Shown here in pieces: positions 24,835-33,645 of a stretch of DNA of 64,000 nucleotides. Every line of letters begins with the position of its first letter. Within the stretch, counting starts at the first letter, position 1. This DNA comes from JAWKIW01 sp046331175. Lineage in GTDB: Bacteria > Actinomycetota > Acidimicrobiia > Acidimicrobiales > Acidimicrobilacustridaceae. Under the pieces are notes generated by a model. It was not told where the DNA came from. It was given only the letters and a program-made list of their open reading frames with translations, and made no database searches. The stretch covers positions 4,428 through 68,427 of the forward strand of contig JAXLRI010000018.1 of NCBI GenBank assembly GCA_046331175.1. The letters run 5' to 3'. Position numbers and translations under genes: made by a program.

Positions 24835-25493
24835 CCGACGCGCCGCGGACGCCGCTCGGGCACCGACCGGCGCTGCTGGCCGGCGTCGCCGTCGCCGCCG
24901 TCGTGTACGGGGCGGCCTGGCTGGTGCTCGAGCGCAGCCCCGGGCGCCTGTCCTCCCTCGAGCAGCGCGCCTTCGAGGCCGTCAACGGCGCCCCCGACCT
25001 GCTGGGCACCCTCCTGTGGCCGGTCATGCAGCTCGGGGTGTTCTGGGCCGTCCCGGTGGTGGCCATGGTCGCCTGGCTGGTGTGGAACCGTCCGGCCCCG
25101 GCGGCCACGGCCGCCTTCGCCGGGTTCGCCGCCTGGGCGCTGGCCAAGGCCGGCAAGGTCCTGGTCGACCGGGGCCGGCCCAGCGCGTTCCTCGAGGCGA
25201 ACGTGCGCGAGGCCGGCCTGTCGGACTTCGGCTTCCCGTCGGGGCACAGCGCCGTCGCCTTCGCCCTGGCCACGGCCCTGGCCCCGTGGCTCGGGCCGCG
25301 CTGGCGCATCGCCGGGTACGGCGCCGCGGTGCTCGTCGCCCTGGCCCGCCTCGTCGTGGGGGCCCACCTGCCCCTCGACGTCGTCGGCGGGGCGGCCATC
25401 GGCGTCGCGTGCGGCCTCGTCGCTCGACTGGTGGTGGGCGAGCCGACCGGGCCGACGACGTCGGCGGACCCGGCCCGGGCGTCGGCCGGGTAG
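24831..25493 (+). CDS. PAP2-superfamily membrane phosphatase
   Basis: A 220-residue integral membrane phosphatase of the PAP2/undecaprenyl-pyrophosphatase type. The three active-site motifs are KVLVDRGRP (about 107-115), PSGHSAVAF (about 131) and RLVVGAHLPLDVVGG (about 178). About five to six hydrophobic helices surround them. It acts on a lipid phosphate at the outer face of the membrane. GTG start overlaps the aminotransferase stop as GTGA. Which lipid it uses is unknown. Confidence 0.88.
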   Translation: MTDAPRTPLGHRPALLAGVAVAAVVYGAAWLVLERSPGRLSSLEQRAFEAVNGAPDLLGTLLWPVMQLGVFWAVPVVAMVAWLVWNRPAPAATAAFAGFAAWALAKAGKVLVDRGRPSAFLEANVREAGLSDFGFPSGHSAVAFALATALAPWLGPRWRIAGYGAAVLVALARLVVGAHLPLDVVGGAAIGVACGLVARLVVGEPTGPTTSADPARASAG

Positions 25494-25502
25494 GAAGCCC
25501 CG

Positions 25503-27143
25503 ATGCCCAGCGGACCGATCCCTCCCCCGTCGTCGCCGGCCGATGCCGATGCCGTCGTCGTCGGCGCCGGCCCCAACGGCCTCGTGGCCGCCAACCTCCT
25601 CGCCGACGCCGGGTGGACCGTCGTCGTGCTCGAGCGCGCCGCCGAGCCGGGTGGGGCGGTCCGCACCGCCGAGCTGACCGCCCCCGGCTTCGCCAACGAC
25701 CGGTTCTCGGCGTTCTACCCCTTCGCCGCCGCCTCCCCCGTCCTGGCCCGGCTCCGGCTCGGCGACCACGGCCTGCGCTGGGCCCACGCCGAGCACGTGC
25801 TCGCCCACCCGACCCCCGACGGGCCCACCGCCGTGCTGTCGCGCGACCTCGACGTGACGGCGGCCTCCCTCGACGACTTCGCCCCGGGCGACGGCGACGG
25901 CTGGCGCGACCTCATCGCCCTGTGGGACCGGATCAGCGGTCCGGCCGTCGACGCCCTGCTCAGCCCCTTCCCACCGGTGCGCGCCGGCACCCGCCTCGCC
26001 GTGGCCGCCCGCCGGGACGGCATCGGCCGCCTCGGTCGCCTGGCCGTCCAACCGGTGCGGAGCCTCGCCCACGACCAGTTCCGCGGCGAGGGTGGTGCGC
26101 TGCTCCTCGCCGGCAACGCCCTCCACACCGACCTCACCCCCGAGACGGCCGGCAGCGGGCTCTTCGGCTGGCTGCTCGCCGCCCTCGGCCAGCGCGTCGG
26201 CTTCCCGGCCCCGGTCGGCGGCGCCCAGCGGCTCACCGACGCCCTGGTCGCCCGCCTGGCGTCGCTCGGCGGCTCGGTGCACACCGGCGTCGAGGTCACC
26301 CGGATCGCGATCGAGAGCGGCCGGGCCGTCGGCGTGACGTGTGCCGACGGCACCCGGGTCGGGGCTCGGCGGGCGGTGCTGGCCGACGTCGGCGCGCCCC
26401 AGCTGCTGCTGCAGATGGTCGACCGCGACCTCGTGCCCGACCGGGTCGTCGATGCCCTGCACCGCTTCGAGTACGACGCCGCCACCTGCAAGGTCGACTG
26501 GGCGGTCTCGTCGCCGATCCCGTGGGCCAGCGAGGAGTCCCGCCGCGCCGGCACCGTCCACGTCGCCTCCTCGCTCGACGAGCTGAGCGAGCACGCCTTC
26601 CACCTGGCCACCGGCCAGGTGCCGGCCCACCCCTTCCTCCTCGTCGGCCAGATGACCACCACCGACCCGACGCGATCGCCGCCGGGCACCGAGTCGGCCT
26701 GGGCCTACACCCACCTGCCGCACCAGGTGCGCGGCGACGGCGGCGACGACGGGATCGGCGCCTCGGGGACGCTCACCGCCGCCGACGTCGAGCGCTTCGC
26801 CGACCGGATCGAGGACCGCATCGAGGCCCTGGCGCCCGGCTTCCGCGACCTCGTGATCGCCCGCCACGTCGCCGGTCCCGCCGACCTCGAGGACGCCGAT
26901 CCGAACCTGGTCGGTGGTGCCGTCAACGGGGGGACGGCCCAGCTGCACCAGCAGCTCGTGTTCCGGCCCTACCCCGGCCTCGGTCGTGCCGAGACGCCCA
27001 TCCGCGGGCTGTACCTGGCCTCGGCGTCGGCGCACCCGGGCGGTGGCGTCCACGGCGGACCGGGGGCCAACGCGGCGCGTGCCGCGCTGGCCCACGACCG
27101 CCTCCGCCGTTGGGTCGCGCCGGTGCTCCGGCTCGGGCGCTGA
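25503..27143 (+). CDS. FAD-dependent phytoene-dehydrogenase-like oxidoreductase
   Basis: A 546-residue flavoprotein of the phytoene desaturase/PYROXD2-like group. The dinucleotide motif is AVVVGAGPNGLVAANLLADA followed by the acidic E of VVVLERAAEPGG. The mid region has FPAPVGGAQRLTDALVARLA, and the C-terminal FAD motif is GLYLASASAHPGGGVHGGPG. Such enzymes oxidise or isomerise polyenes or other lipids, but no carotenoid genes are nearby. ATG is 6 nt after TAGGAA and 10 nt after the previous stop. Substrate undetermined. Confidence 0.85.
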   Translation: MPSGPIPPPSSPADADAVVVGAGPNGLVAANLLADAGWTVVVLERAAEPGGAVRTAELTAPGFANDRFSAFYPFAAASPVLARLRLGDHGLRWAHAEHVLAHPTPDGPTAVLSRDLDVTAASLDDFAPGDGDGWRDLIALWDRISGPAVDALLSPFPPVRAGTRLAVAARRDGIGRLGRLAVQPVRSLAHDQFRGEGGALLLAGNALHTDLTPETAGSGLFGWLLAALGQRVGFPAPVGGAQRLTDALVARLASLGGSVHTGVEVTRIAIESGRAVGVTCADGTRVGARRAVLADVGAPQLLLQMVDRDLVPDRVVDALHRFEYDAATCKVDWAVSSPIPWASEESRRAGTVHVASSLDELSEHAFHLATGQVPAHPFLLVGQMTTTDPTRSPPGTESAWAYTHLPHQVRGDGGDDGIGASGTLTAADVERFADRIEDRIEALAPGFRDLVIARHVAGPADLEDADPNLVGGAVNGGTAQLHQQLVFRPYPGLGRAETPIRGLYLASASAHPGGGVHGGPGANAARAALAHDRLRRWVAPVLRLGR

Positions 27144-27179
27144 GCGGACCCGCCACGGACGCCGGCCGCCACGCCCGGC

Positions 27180-27905
27180 TCAGGCGATCCCGAGGCGCCG
27201 GCCCAGGGCGTCGAGGTCGACGGGCGCCAGCACCGAGGCGGCCAGCCCCCACACCTGGGTGAACACCTCGGCCGGCGCCCCGGCCTGCATGCCGCCGAGC
27301 AGCTCGGCGCGGTCGTCGATGTCCATGGCCGGGAGCATGAAGGCCAGCGATCGGGCCATGTCCTCCGGCGAGATGCTGGCGATGATGGCGTGCTCGATCT
27401 CGGCGCAGGCCTCGGGACCGACCACGGCCTGCAGCGCCGGCATCACCACGCGCTCCTCGACGTCCTGGTGCTCCAGGTACTCCGCCGTGAACGTCGCCAG
27501 CTCCAGGTACAGCCGGTGCACGGCCAGGGCCCGGTCGGCCCCGCCGGCCACCACCACGTCGTCTGCCAGCACGGTCAGCTGGTCCATGCGCGCCTCGATC
27601 ACCGCGTGCTCGCCGGCGATCCGCTCGGCCAGCGCCGGCACCTCCGCCTCGAGCGCCGGGCCGATGTGGGTGTCCTCGTGGTCGGCGTGCTGCACGAGGA
27701 CCTCGATGACGTCGCGGACCTGGGACGCCAGGGCGGCGCGGCCGGTGCCGTCGGCCGGGTCGAGGCGACCGGCCTCCGACGTGGCGGCGAACAGCTCGGC
27801 CCGCAGGCCCTTGTGGATGTCGCGATACAGGTCCACGACGATCGGCTCGAAGGGCCGGAGGTCGAGGGCGGCGGTCGTGGTCGGGCTGGTCGGCGTGATG
27901 GTCAT
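27180..27905 (-). CDS. Hemerythrin-like domain protein
   Basis: A 241-residue helical protein with a hemerythrin HHE-type core. Likely iron ligands are in YRDIHKGLRAELF, HADHEDTHIGPALE, GEHAVIEARMDQL and YLEHQDVEERVVMPAL, the order expected for a di-iron four-helix bundle. It could bind oxygen, nitric oxide or store iron. ATG start with a GGAAGGAACC site. It converges on the oxidoreductase gene and diverges from the FMN split-barrel genes; the 151-bp divergent gap has no clear operator. Confidence 0.85.
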   Translation of the reverse strand: MTITPTSPTTTAALDLRPFEPIVVDLYRDIHKGLRAELFAATSEAGRLDPADGTGRAALASQVRDVIEVLVQHADHEDTHIGPALEAEVPALAERIAGEHAVIEARMDQLTVLADDVVVAGGADRALAVHRLYLELATFTAEYLEHQDVEERVVMPALQAVVGPEACAEIEHAIIASISPEDMARSLAFMLPAMDIDDRAELLGGMQAGAPAEVFTQVWGLAASVLAPVDLDALGRRLGIA

Positions 27906-28056
27906 CGGGGTTCCTTCCGATCGGGGCGCACCGGGTCGCTGCGCCGCTGCTGGTTGCTGGTCCGATCGTGCGGGATCGCCCCGATCGGCGTTGCTGAAAG
28001 CCCCGTAGCCGGATGCTAAGAAACCGCTACCCGACCCCCGAGGAGGACCTCCCGCC

Positions 28057-28524
28057 GTGCTCGAGCCGTCGACGGTCGACCTGCTGCACTCCGGCTGCGC
28101 CCTGCTGGTGGGCGTCGCCACCGCCGACGGCGAGCCCTACGCCGCCCGGGCCTGGGGGCTCGACCTGCTCGACGACGGCAGCCGGGGGCGGCTGCTCATC
28201 GACGCCGACGAGGTCCGGCTGCAGGCGTTGCTCACCCCCGGCGCCCCCATCGCCGTCACCGGCGCCGACGTCCCCACCCTGACCTCGACCCAGCTCAAGG
28301 GCACCGTCGTCCGCGTCGAGCCAGCGGCCCCCACCGATCCCGAGCGGATGCAGCGCTACACCGACGAGTTCATCGACGCCGTCGTGCGCACCGAGGGCAC
28401 GCCCCGCCACCTCCTCGAACGCCTGGTGCCCGTCGAGGTGGTCGTGTGCCTCTTCGACATCGCCGAGCACTTCGACCAGACGCCCGGACCGGCTGCCGGC
28501 GCACCACTCGGAACCCGACCGTGA
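28057..28524 (+). CDS. Pyridoxamine 5-phosphate oxidase-like FMN split-barrel protein
   Basis: A 155-residue protein of the PNPOx-like split-barrel fold, seen in GCALLVGVATADGEPYAARA, the RGRLLIDADEVRLQALLTPG strand pair and STQLKGTVVRVE. Flavin or F420/heme cofactor use is possible; canonical PNPOx substrate residues are not evident. GTG start follows an AGGAGGAC site. Its stop overlaps the next gene as GTGA, and that gene also begins with a split-barrel domain, so the two proteins may pair. Confidence 0.8.
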   Translation: MLEPSTVDLLHSGCALLVGVATADGEPYAARAWGLDLLDDGSRGRLLIDADEVRLQALLTPGAPIAVTGADVPTLTSTQLKGTVVRVEPAAPTDPERMQRYTDEFIDAVVRTEGTPRHLLERLVPVEVVVCLFDIAEHFDQTPGPAAGAPLGTRP

Positions 28525-29951
28525 GCGACGACCTCACCCTCGCAGACCTCCACCTCTGCTTCGAGGGGGCGGTGCCCGCCGTGATCGGCACCGTCGCCGC
28601 CGACGGCACCCCCAACGTCACCTACCTCTCGAAGGTGCGCCTCGTCGACCGCGAGCGGGTGGCCCTGTCGAACCAGTTCTTCTCCAAGACCGCCCGCAAC
28701 CTGGCCGAGAACCCCCGCGCCTGCGCCATGGTCATCGACCCCGCCAGCTACGACGAGTTCCGCCTCGACCTGGTCTACGAGCGCACCGAGCGACGAGGGC
28801 CGCTGTTCGAGCAGCTGCGTGACGACGTCGAGGTGGTCGCCGCCCTCTCCGGGATGCAGCAGGTGTTCCGCCTGCGCACCGCCGACATCTACCGGGTCCG
28901 CCGCATCGAGCGCGTGCCACCGCCGGCGGAGCGGCGCGGTCGGGCACCCGTCGGGCCGCCGACCACCGACATCACCGGCCAGGGCCGCGATCCGATGCCG
29001 GTGCTGGCCGAGCTGACCACCCGCATCGGTCGCTGCCCCGACCTCGACACCCTCGTCACCATCACCATCCAGGGGCTCGCCGCGGTCGCCGGCTACGAGC
29101 ACTGCCTCCTGCTGCTCGCCGACGAGCAGGGCCGCAGCCTCTACACCATCGCCAGCCACGGCTACGCGGCCGAAGGCGTCGGCTCGGAGGTGCCCTTGGG
29201 CGAGGGCATCGTCGGGCTGGCCGCCACCCGCTGCGTGCCGATCCGGGTCGGTGGGGTGCGCCAGCTGAGCAAGTACTCGCGCCGCGTGCGCGACTCCTAC
29301 GAGGACGAGGGCGAGATCGGCCCTGGTCGCGAGATCCCGGTGCCCGGGCTGGCCGAGGCGAACAGCCTGCTGGCGGTGCCGGCCATGGCCTTCGGCGGGC
29401 TCGTCGGCGTGCTGGTGGTCGAGAGCACGCGGATGGTGGCCTTCACCGAGGCCGACGAGGCCCTCCTGTCGGCGGTGGCCAGCCTCGTCGCCACCGCCAT
29501 CGAGGCCGACCGGGCCCGCGAGGCGCTGGCCGGCGCCGACGGTCGGACCGACGCGGCGCCATCGGCTGGCCCGTCGGCCCGCACGTCCGACGTCGCCCCC
29601 GAGCCGGTCGCGGCGGGGACACCGACCCTCGTGCGCTTCTTCGCCGTGGATGGCTCGACCTTCCTCGACGGCGACTACCTCATCAAGGGCGTCGCCGGCC
29701 GCATCCTGTGGTCCCTCCTCGGCCAGCACCAGCGCGACGGCCGGGTCGAGTTCACCAACAAGGAGGTGCGCCTCGACCCGAGCCTCGAGCTGCCCGAGTA
29801 CCGCGACAACCTCGAGAGCCGGCTGATCCTCCTCAAGCGCCGTCTGGACGAGCGCGAAGCACCGGTGCGCATCGTCAAGACCGGGCGGGGCCGGTTCCGG
29901 CTCGACGTGTCGGCGACGCTCGAGCTCGAGGCGGTCGCGCCGACGGACTGA
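28521..29951 (+). CDS. Split-barrel FMN domain + GAF + winged-helix-like C-terminal regulator
   Basis: A 476-residue three-part protein. Residues 1-130 form a PNPOx-like split barrel (AVIGTVAADGTPNVTYLSKV, RVALSNQFFSKTARNLAENP). Residues about 165-335 form a GAF domain (VAGYEHCLLLLADEQGRSLY, VPLGEGIVGLAA). After a flexible linker, residues about 365-470 read LIKGVAGRILWSLL, FTNKEVRLDP and IVKTGRGRFRLDV, resembling the winged-helix tail of transcription factors. This suggests a redox- or small-molecule-sensing regulator. It is coupled to the smaller split-barrel gene by GTGA. DNA binding is inferred, not shown. Confidence 0.75.
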   Translation: MSDDLTLADLHLCFEGAVPAVIGTVAADGTPNVTYLSKVRLVDRERVALSNQFFSKTARNLAENPRACAMVIDPASYDEFRLDLVYERTERRGPLFEQLRDDVEVVAALSGMQQVFRLRTADIYRVRRIERVPPPAERRGRAPVGPPTTDITGQGRDPMPVLAELTTRIGRCPDLDTLVTITIQGLAAVAGYEHCLLLLADEQGRSLYTIASHGYAAEGVGSEVPLGEGIVGLAATRCVPIRVGGVRQLSKYSRRVRDSYEDEGEIGPGREIPVPGLAEANSLLAVPAMAFGGLVGVLVVESTRMVAFTEADEALLSAVASLVATAIEADRAREALAGADGRTDAAPSAGPSARTSDVAPEPVAAGTPTLVRFFAVDGSTFLDGDYLIKGVAGRILWSLLGQHQRDGRVEFTNKEVRLDPSLELPEYRDNLESRLILLKRRLDEREAPVRIVKTGRGRFRLDVSATLELEAVAPTD

Positions 29952-29982
29952 ACGGCCCGGCGCCTCGAACCTCGGACCGACC

Positions 29983-30873
29983 TCAGGCGGGGTCGGCGAG
30001 GACGTTGGCGAGGGTGCGCTCGCCGACGCCGTGCATCACCGGGTTGTCGGCCGACGTGGCCAGGCAGGCGAGGGCGTGGTTCAGCGCCCAGCCCCGGGCC
30101 CGGTCCCACGTGGCGTCGTCGGGGTCGCCGGCTGCACCCCGGAACGCCCCGCGCGTGCGCTCGTCGAAGAGCATCCACCCCGCCGCCAGGTCGGTGGCGG
30201 GGTCGCCGGCCGTGAGGTCACCGAAGTCGATCACCGCGCTGAGGCGGCCCTCGGCCACCAGCAGGTTGGCCGGGTGCAGATCGCCGTGGAGGAACACGGG
30301 GGGCCCGACGTGGACCGGGGCGCCCAGCGCCTGCTCCCACCGGGCGACCACCGCCGGGGCGTCGACGTCGTCAGCCAGCCGCGCCAGGCGATCGCGGACG
30401 GCCTCGTCCCGGTCGGCCAGCAGGCCGCCGCGGTACGGGTTGGCCGGGAGGCCGTCGGCCGGGCACCGGTGCAGGGCGGTCACGAACCGCCCGAGCGCCA
30501 CGGCGGCGGCGCCCGGGTCCGGCGGCGGGGCGATGGCCGCCGGGTGCCCCGGCAGGTACGGCACCACGCTCCACGCCCACGGGTAGCCCGAGCCGGGCCG
30601 GCCGGCGACCACCGGGGCGGGGACGGGCAGCGGAACCCGGTCGGCGACGGTGGGAAGCCAGCGCTGCTCGTGCTCGACCAGCCGCGCCGCCAGCGCCCGC
30701 CGGGGCAGCCGGACGACGAGCTCGTCGCCGAGCCGGTACGAGACGTTGTCCCACCCGAACGCCAGCGGCTCGAGGCCGAGCACGGCGAGGTCCGGGCACT
30801 GCTCGGTGAGCAGCGCCCGGACCAGGGCCGGTGTGATCTCGACCTCGGCGGCGGGCATCTCGGCGGCGGGCAC
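29983..30873 (-). CDS. Aminoglycoside phosphotransferase (APH) family kinase
   Basis: A 296-residue protein-kinase-like phosphotransferase. The catalytic loop is VFLHGDLHPANLLV and the metal-binding segment is AVIDFGDLTAGDPATDLA. The N-lobe includes GWDNVSYRLGDELVVRLPR. Real substrates of this broad family include antibiotics, choline, homoserine and macrolides, so resistance should not be assumed. The GTG start gives a short repeated MPAAE leader; ATG five codons later is an equally good start. Confidence 0.85.
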   Translation of the reverse strand: MPAAEMPAAEVEITPALVRALLTEQCPDLAVLGLEPLAFGWDNVSYRLGDELVVRLPRRALAARLVEHEQRWLPTVADRVPLPVPAPVVAGRPGSGYPWAWSVVPYLPGHPAAIAPPPDPGAAAVALGRFVTALHRCPADGLPANPYRGGLLADRDEAVRDRLARLADDVDAPAVVARWEQALGAPVHVGPPVFLHGDLHPANLLVAEGRLSAVIDFGDLTAGDPATDLAAGWMLFDERTRGAFRGAAGDPDDATWDRARGWALNHALACLATSADNPVMHGVGERTLANVLADPA

Positions 30874-30910
30874 GGTCGGCGAACCTAGTCACCGCCGTGC
30901 GGAGCTCGCC

Positions 30911-30944
30911 GCGACCGGCCCGGCCGCCCCGGGCCGCCGGTCGC
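30911..30944 (-). terminator. Hairpin directly after the lipase gene
   Basis: 9-bp perfect arms (GCGACCGGC / GCCGGTCGC) with a 16-nt GC-rich loop, touching the TAG of the lipase gene. Read on the minus strand it is an intrinsic terminator without U-tract and would separate the lipase from the APH gene. Confidence 0.55.
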
Positions 30945-31984
30945 TAGAGGGGCAGGCCGTAGCCCGTGCAGACGGCCTTGAAGCCGGCGGTGTTCGGGCC
31001 CAGCTGGTTGAGCACGTTCTGGATGACCGTGCTGTCGCCGAACATCCCCACGTGGCCGACCGGGTTGTTCGGGCACTGGTCCTGGATCTTGATGTTGGTG
31101 ACGTTCGGGCCGCTGAGGAAGGCGTTGGTGTAGGGCGTCACCACCAGGTCGTGGGTTGTCTGGATCACGACGTAGCGGGGACCGGCCACCGTGTCGCCCC
31201 CGGCGAAGAGGTTCTTCTGGAAGGTCGAGCCGGCCTCCTGCTGGGCCAGGCCCGGCACCCCGAAGCCCCACAGGAGGGTGTTGGTGAACCCGATCAGGTT
31301 GAGGTTGGCGCCGAGGGTGACGATGCCGCTCAGGCTGGTGCCGTGGTTGCTCGGCGAGAGGCCGACGAAGGTGTGGACCTTGCTCGCGCCGCCCAGGAAC
31401 TTGATGTAGTAGTTCGGCATCATGCCGCCCTGGGAGTGCCCGACCAGGTCGACCTTGGACACGCCGGTGGCGGTGCGCACCTGGTCGACGAAGGCCTGCA
31501 GCGTCTTGGCCGAGGCCGAGATCTCACCGAGGCCACCGACCCGACCGGCCGACAGCCAGGTCATGCCGTAGTTGAAGGCGAAGACGCAGTAGCCGGCGTT
31601 GGCCAGCGTCGGCGAGAGCGTCGCCCAGTTGGCGCCGAGGTTCACGCCCGTGGCGTGGACCAGCACGACCGGGTACGGGTGGGCGGCGTTGGGCTTGCAG
31701 CCCCAGTTGTTGGCGCCGGCGACCGCGTTCGGGCTGAAGAGGAAGTTCGACACCGCTGTCCCGATGCCGCCCACCGGGTACGTGGCCGCCTCCGAGGGGG
31801 CCGAGGTGCCGGCGACGAGGGCGATCGTGCAGGCGAGGGCGGCGATCGTCGACAGCAGCGAGCGCCGCACGGCGCGGCTCCGGGGCCGGTCGGCGACCGG
31901 GAAGGCGAACAGCGCCTTGCGCTCCCGCCGCGTGGCCGTCGTCGTCGCCGGGCGCTTCGCGTCCGAGCCGTGTGGTGCCGACAT
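30944..31984 (-). CDS. Secreted lipase/esterase (EstA/triacylglycerol lipase type)
   Basis: A 346-residue exported alpha/beta hydrolase. A long basic N region precedes the hydrophobic signal core and a cleavage site near SEAATYP. The oxyanion-hole region reads PVVLVHATGVNLGANWATL. The nucleophile elbow is LVGHSQGGMMPNYYIKFLGG, and the catalytic His is probably in PVGHVGMFGD. Paired cysteines (WGCKP, GYCVF, DQCPN, AVCTG) suggest two disulfides. ATG start with a GGGGGAGGA site. An 18-bp inverted repeat at 32094 lies 110 nt upstream. Confidence 0.88.
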   Translation of the reverse strand: MSAPHGSDAKRPATTTATRRERKALFAFPVADRPRSRAVRRSLLSTIAALACTIALVAGTSAPSEAATYPVGGIGTAVSNFLFSPNAVAGANNWGCKPNAAHPYPVVLVHATGVNLGANWATLSPTLANAGYCVFAFNYGMTWLSAGRVGGLGEISASAKTLQAFVDQVRTATGVSKVDLVGHSQGGMMPNYYIKFLGGASKVHTFVGLSPSNHGTSLSGIVTLGANLNLIGFTNTLLWGFGVPGLAQQEAGSTFQKNLFAGGDTVAGPRYVVIQTTHDLVVTPYTNAFLSGPNVTNIKIQDQCPNNPVGHVGMFGDSTVIQNVLNQLGPNTAGFKAVCTGYGLPL

Positions 31985-32093
31985 CGTGGTCCTCCCCCGA
32001 GGTGTCCCCTGGGCTGTGACGAACAGCACAGCCTCCGAGCGCAGTATGTGGTCGGTGTCGCGCCGGAGGTAGATGGAGGGGGTCACCTTCGGC

Positions 32094-32111
32094 CCATGAC
32101 GATGGTCATGG
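32094..32111. promoter_or_regulatory. Inverted repeat CCATGAC-GATG-GTCATGG upstream of lipase
   Basis: Perfect 7-bp arms with a 4-nt spacer in the 215-bp gap between the sensor kinase stop and the lipase start. A dyad of this size suits a dimeric regulator. Nothing else of note is visible in the gap. Confidence 0.45.
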
Positions 32112-32199
32112 TCGCGGCGTGCGGGAACGCGAAGTCCCTGGTCACGGCGCTGGTGAGGCCCCGGCGCGAGGGTGACCGGCGACGCGCCTGGCTCCGCGG

Positions 32200-33621
32200 T
32201 CAGCCGACCACGGAGTGTGAGATGACTGGCGGGGGGACCGCCATGGGCAGCGCCACCACCACCGCCGTGCGATCGCCGCGACGCTCGTGGCGGACCTCGC
32301 CCCCGAGGTCGCCGACCAGTGCGTCGACGATGGCCAGGCCCATGCCGGTGCCGTCGGCCTTGGTGGTGAAGAAGGGCTCGAAGGCCCGGGTGGCCGCCTC
32401 GCCCGGGAAGCCGGCACCGTCGTCGAGCACGGTCAGCACCACGGTGGCGTCGTGCCGTTCGGCCACCACCTCGACGTCACCGGCGGCGGCGTCGATGGCG
32501 TTGTCGACGAGGTTGAACACCGCGTCGGCCAGCGCCGGCGCCACCGGCTCGTCGGCGACGTCGTCGGCGACCGTGCGATGCAGGGCCACCCCCTCGCGCT
32601 CGGCCTCGGCGGCCAGCTGGTCGGCGACCTCGTCGATCACGGCGGCGAGGCGGAGGCGGCGGGAGGTGGCCGCCGGCGACGAGGGGCCCTCGGCCCGATC
32701 GGGGTCGGCCTCGTGCAGCAGCTCGGACGCCAGCATGACGCTGAGGCGGTCCTTGGCGGCGGTGAGCTCGGCCAGCTCGCGCTCGATGGCGGCGCGGTCG
32801 AGGGGTTGGCCGGGTCCGGGGTCGGTGAGGGCCCGGAGCCGGTGGATGGACCAGCCCATCAGCCCGACCTGGTGGCGCGACTGGTGCACGAGCCGCGCCG
32901 ACACCTCGCCGATGGCGGCGAGCCGCTGGGCGGCCATGGCGTCGCGCCGCAGCTCCTGGCCCATCCGTCGGCGGTGCACGTCGAGGGCGGTGGCCGCGTA
33001 GGTGGGCAGGCACCACCAGAGGATGAACAGCGAGGGCACCGGCGCCCCCATCTGGAAGATGGCCACCGAGGCGACGACGAGGGGGAAGCCGACCAGCACC
33101 GGGAGCACGTACGGGACCGACATGCTCTCGAACGGGTCGCTGGCGCTGGCCATGATCGGGCCGTTGACCCGGCGCACCGCCAGCACGACCACCACCATCG
33201 TCCCGACCCAGCCCCCGATGGCGGCGAGGTAGGCGGCGAAGTAGTCGCCGGTGCTCCCGAACGTGACGGGGAACTGGTGGCCGAGCGCGACGTACACGCC
33301 GCCGCCCACCACGAAGCCGACGGTGCAGGCCAGGGTGGAGATGCCGAGCCACACGAGCGACCGCTTGGCGCCCGGCCAGCCCTCGGCTGCACCGCGGCGG
33401 GGCACGAGGCTCCAGGCCACCCGGACCGGGACGGCGACCAGGGCGGCGGCCCAGAGGACGACCAGGCAGCCGGCGCCGGTGACCGCCGCCGCGACCATCA
33501 CCGCGATGGCCATCATCGGGAAGTCGTCGCGGCGCTCGGTGCGGATGGGCAGCATGGCGCCGGCCGCCGCCAGGACGAACAGGCCCCAGACGTACCAGGT
33601 CTGCTCGGGCCAGGCCGTCAT
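32200..33621 (-). CDS. Membrane sensor histidine kinase
   Basis: A 473-residue sensor kinase. The N-terminal half (about 1-210) has about six membrane helices and no large extracytoplasmic domain, so it may sense an intramembrane or envelope signal. The phospho-acceptor is probably in SARLVHQSRHQVGLMGWSIH (about 240). The HATPase domain has NLVDNAIDAAAGD (N box), DDGAGFPGE (G1) and KADGTGMGLAIVDALV (G2). It lies 24 nt after its response regulator gene in the same operon. Ligand unknown. Confidence 0.88.
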   Translation of the reverse strand: MTAWPEQTWYVWGLFVLAAAGAMLPIRTERRDDFPMMAIAVMVAAAVTGAGCLVVLWAAALVAVPVRVAWSLVPRRGAAEGWPGAKRSLVWLGISTLACTVGFVVGGGVYVALGHQFPVTFGSTGDYFAAYLAAIGGWVGTMVVVVLAVRRVNGPIMASASDPFESMSVPYVLPVLVGFPLVVASVAIFQMGAPVPSLFILWWCLPTYAATALDVHRRRMGQELRRDAMAAQRLAAIGEVSARLVHQSRHQVGLMGWSIHRLRALTDPGPGQPLDRAAIERELAELTAAKDRLSVMLASELLHEADPDRAEGPSSPAATSRRLRLAAVIDEVADQLAAEAEREGVALHRTVADDVADEPVAPALADAVFNLVDNAIDAAAGDVEVVAERHDATVVLTVLDDGAGFPGEAATRAFEPFFTTKADGTGMGLAIVDALVGDLGGEVRHERRGDRTAVVVALPMAVPPPVISHSVVG

Positions 33622-33645
33622 CGGGTCACCCGGGCCACCGTCGCC

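Noticed and set aside
29983..30873. Antibiotic resistance gene
   Set aside because: Only the general APH fold is visible; the family includes many non-resistance kinases and nothing nearby suggests resistance.
31985..32199. Small plus-strand gene starting MTMVMVAACGN near 32097
   Set aside because: No ribosome-binding site, it runs antisense into the kinase gene, and the ATGs come from the inverted repeat.
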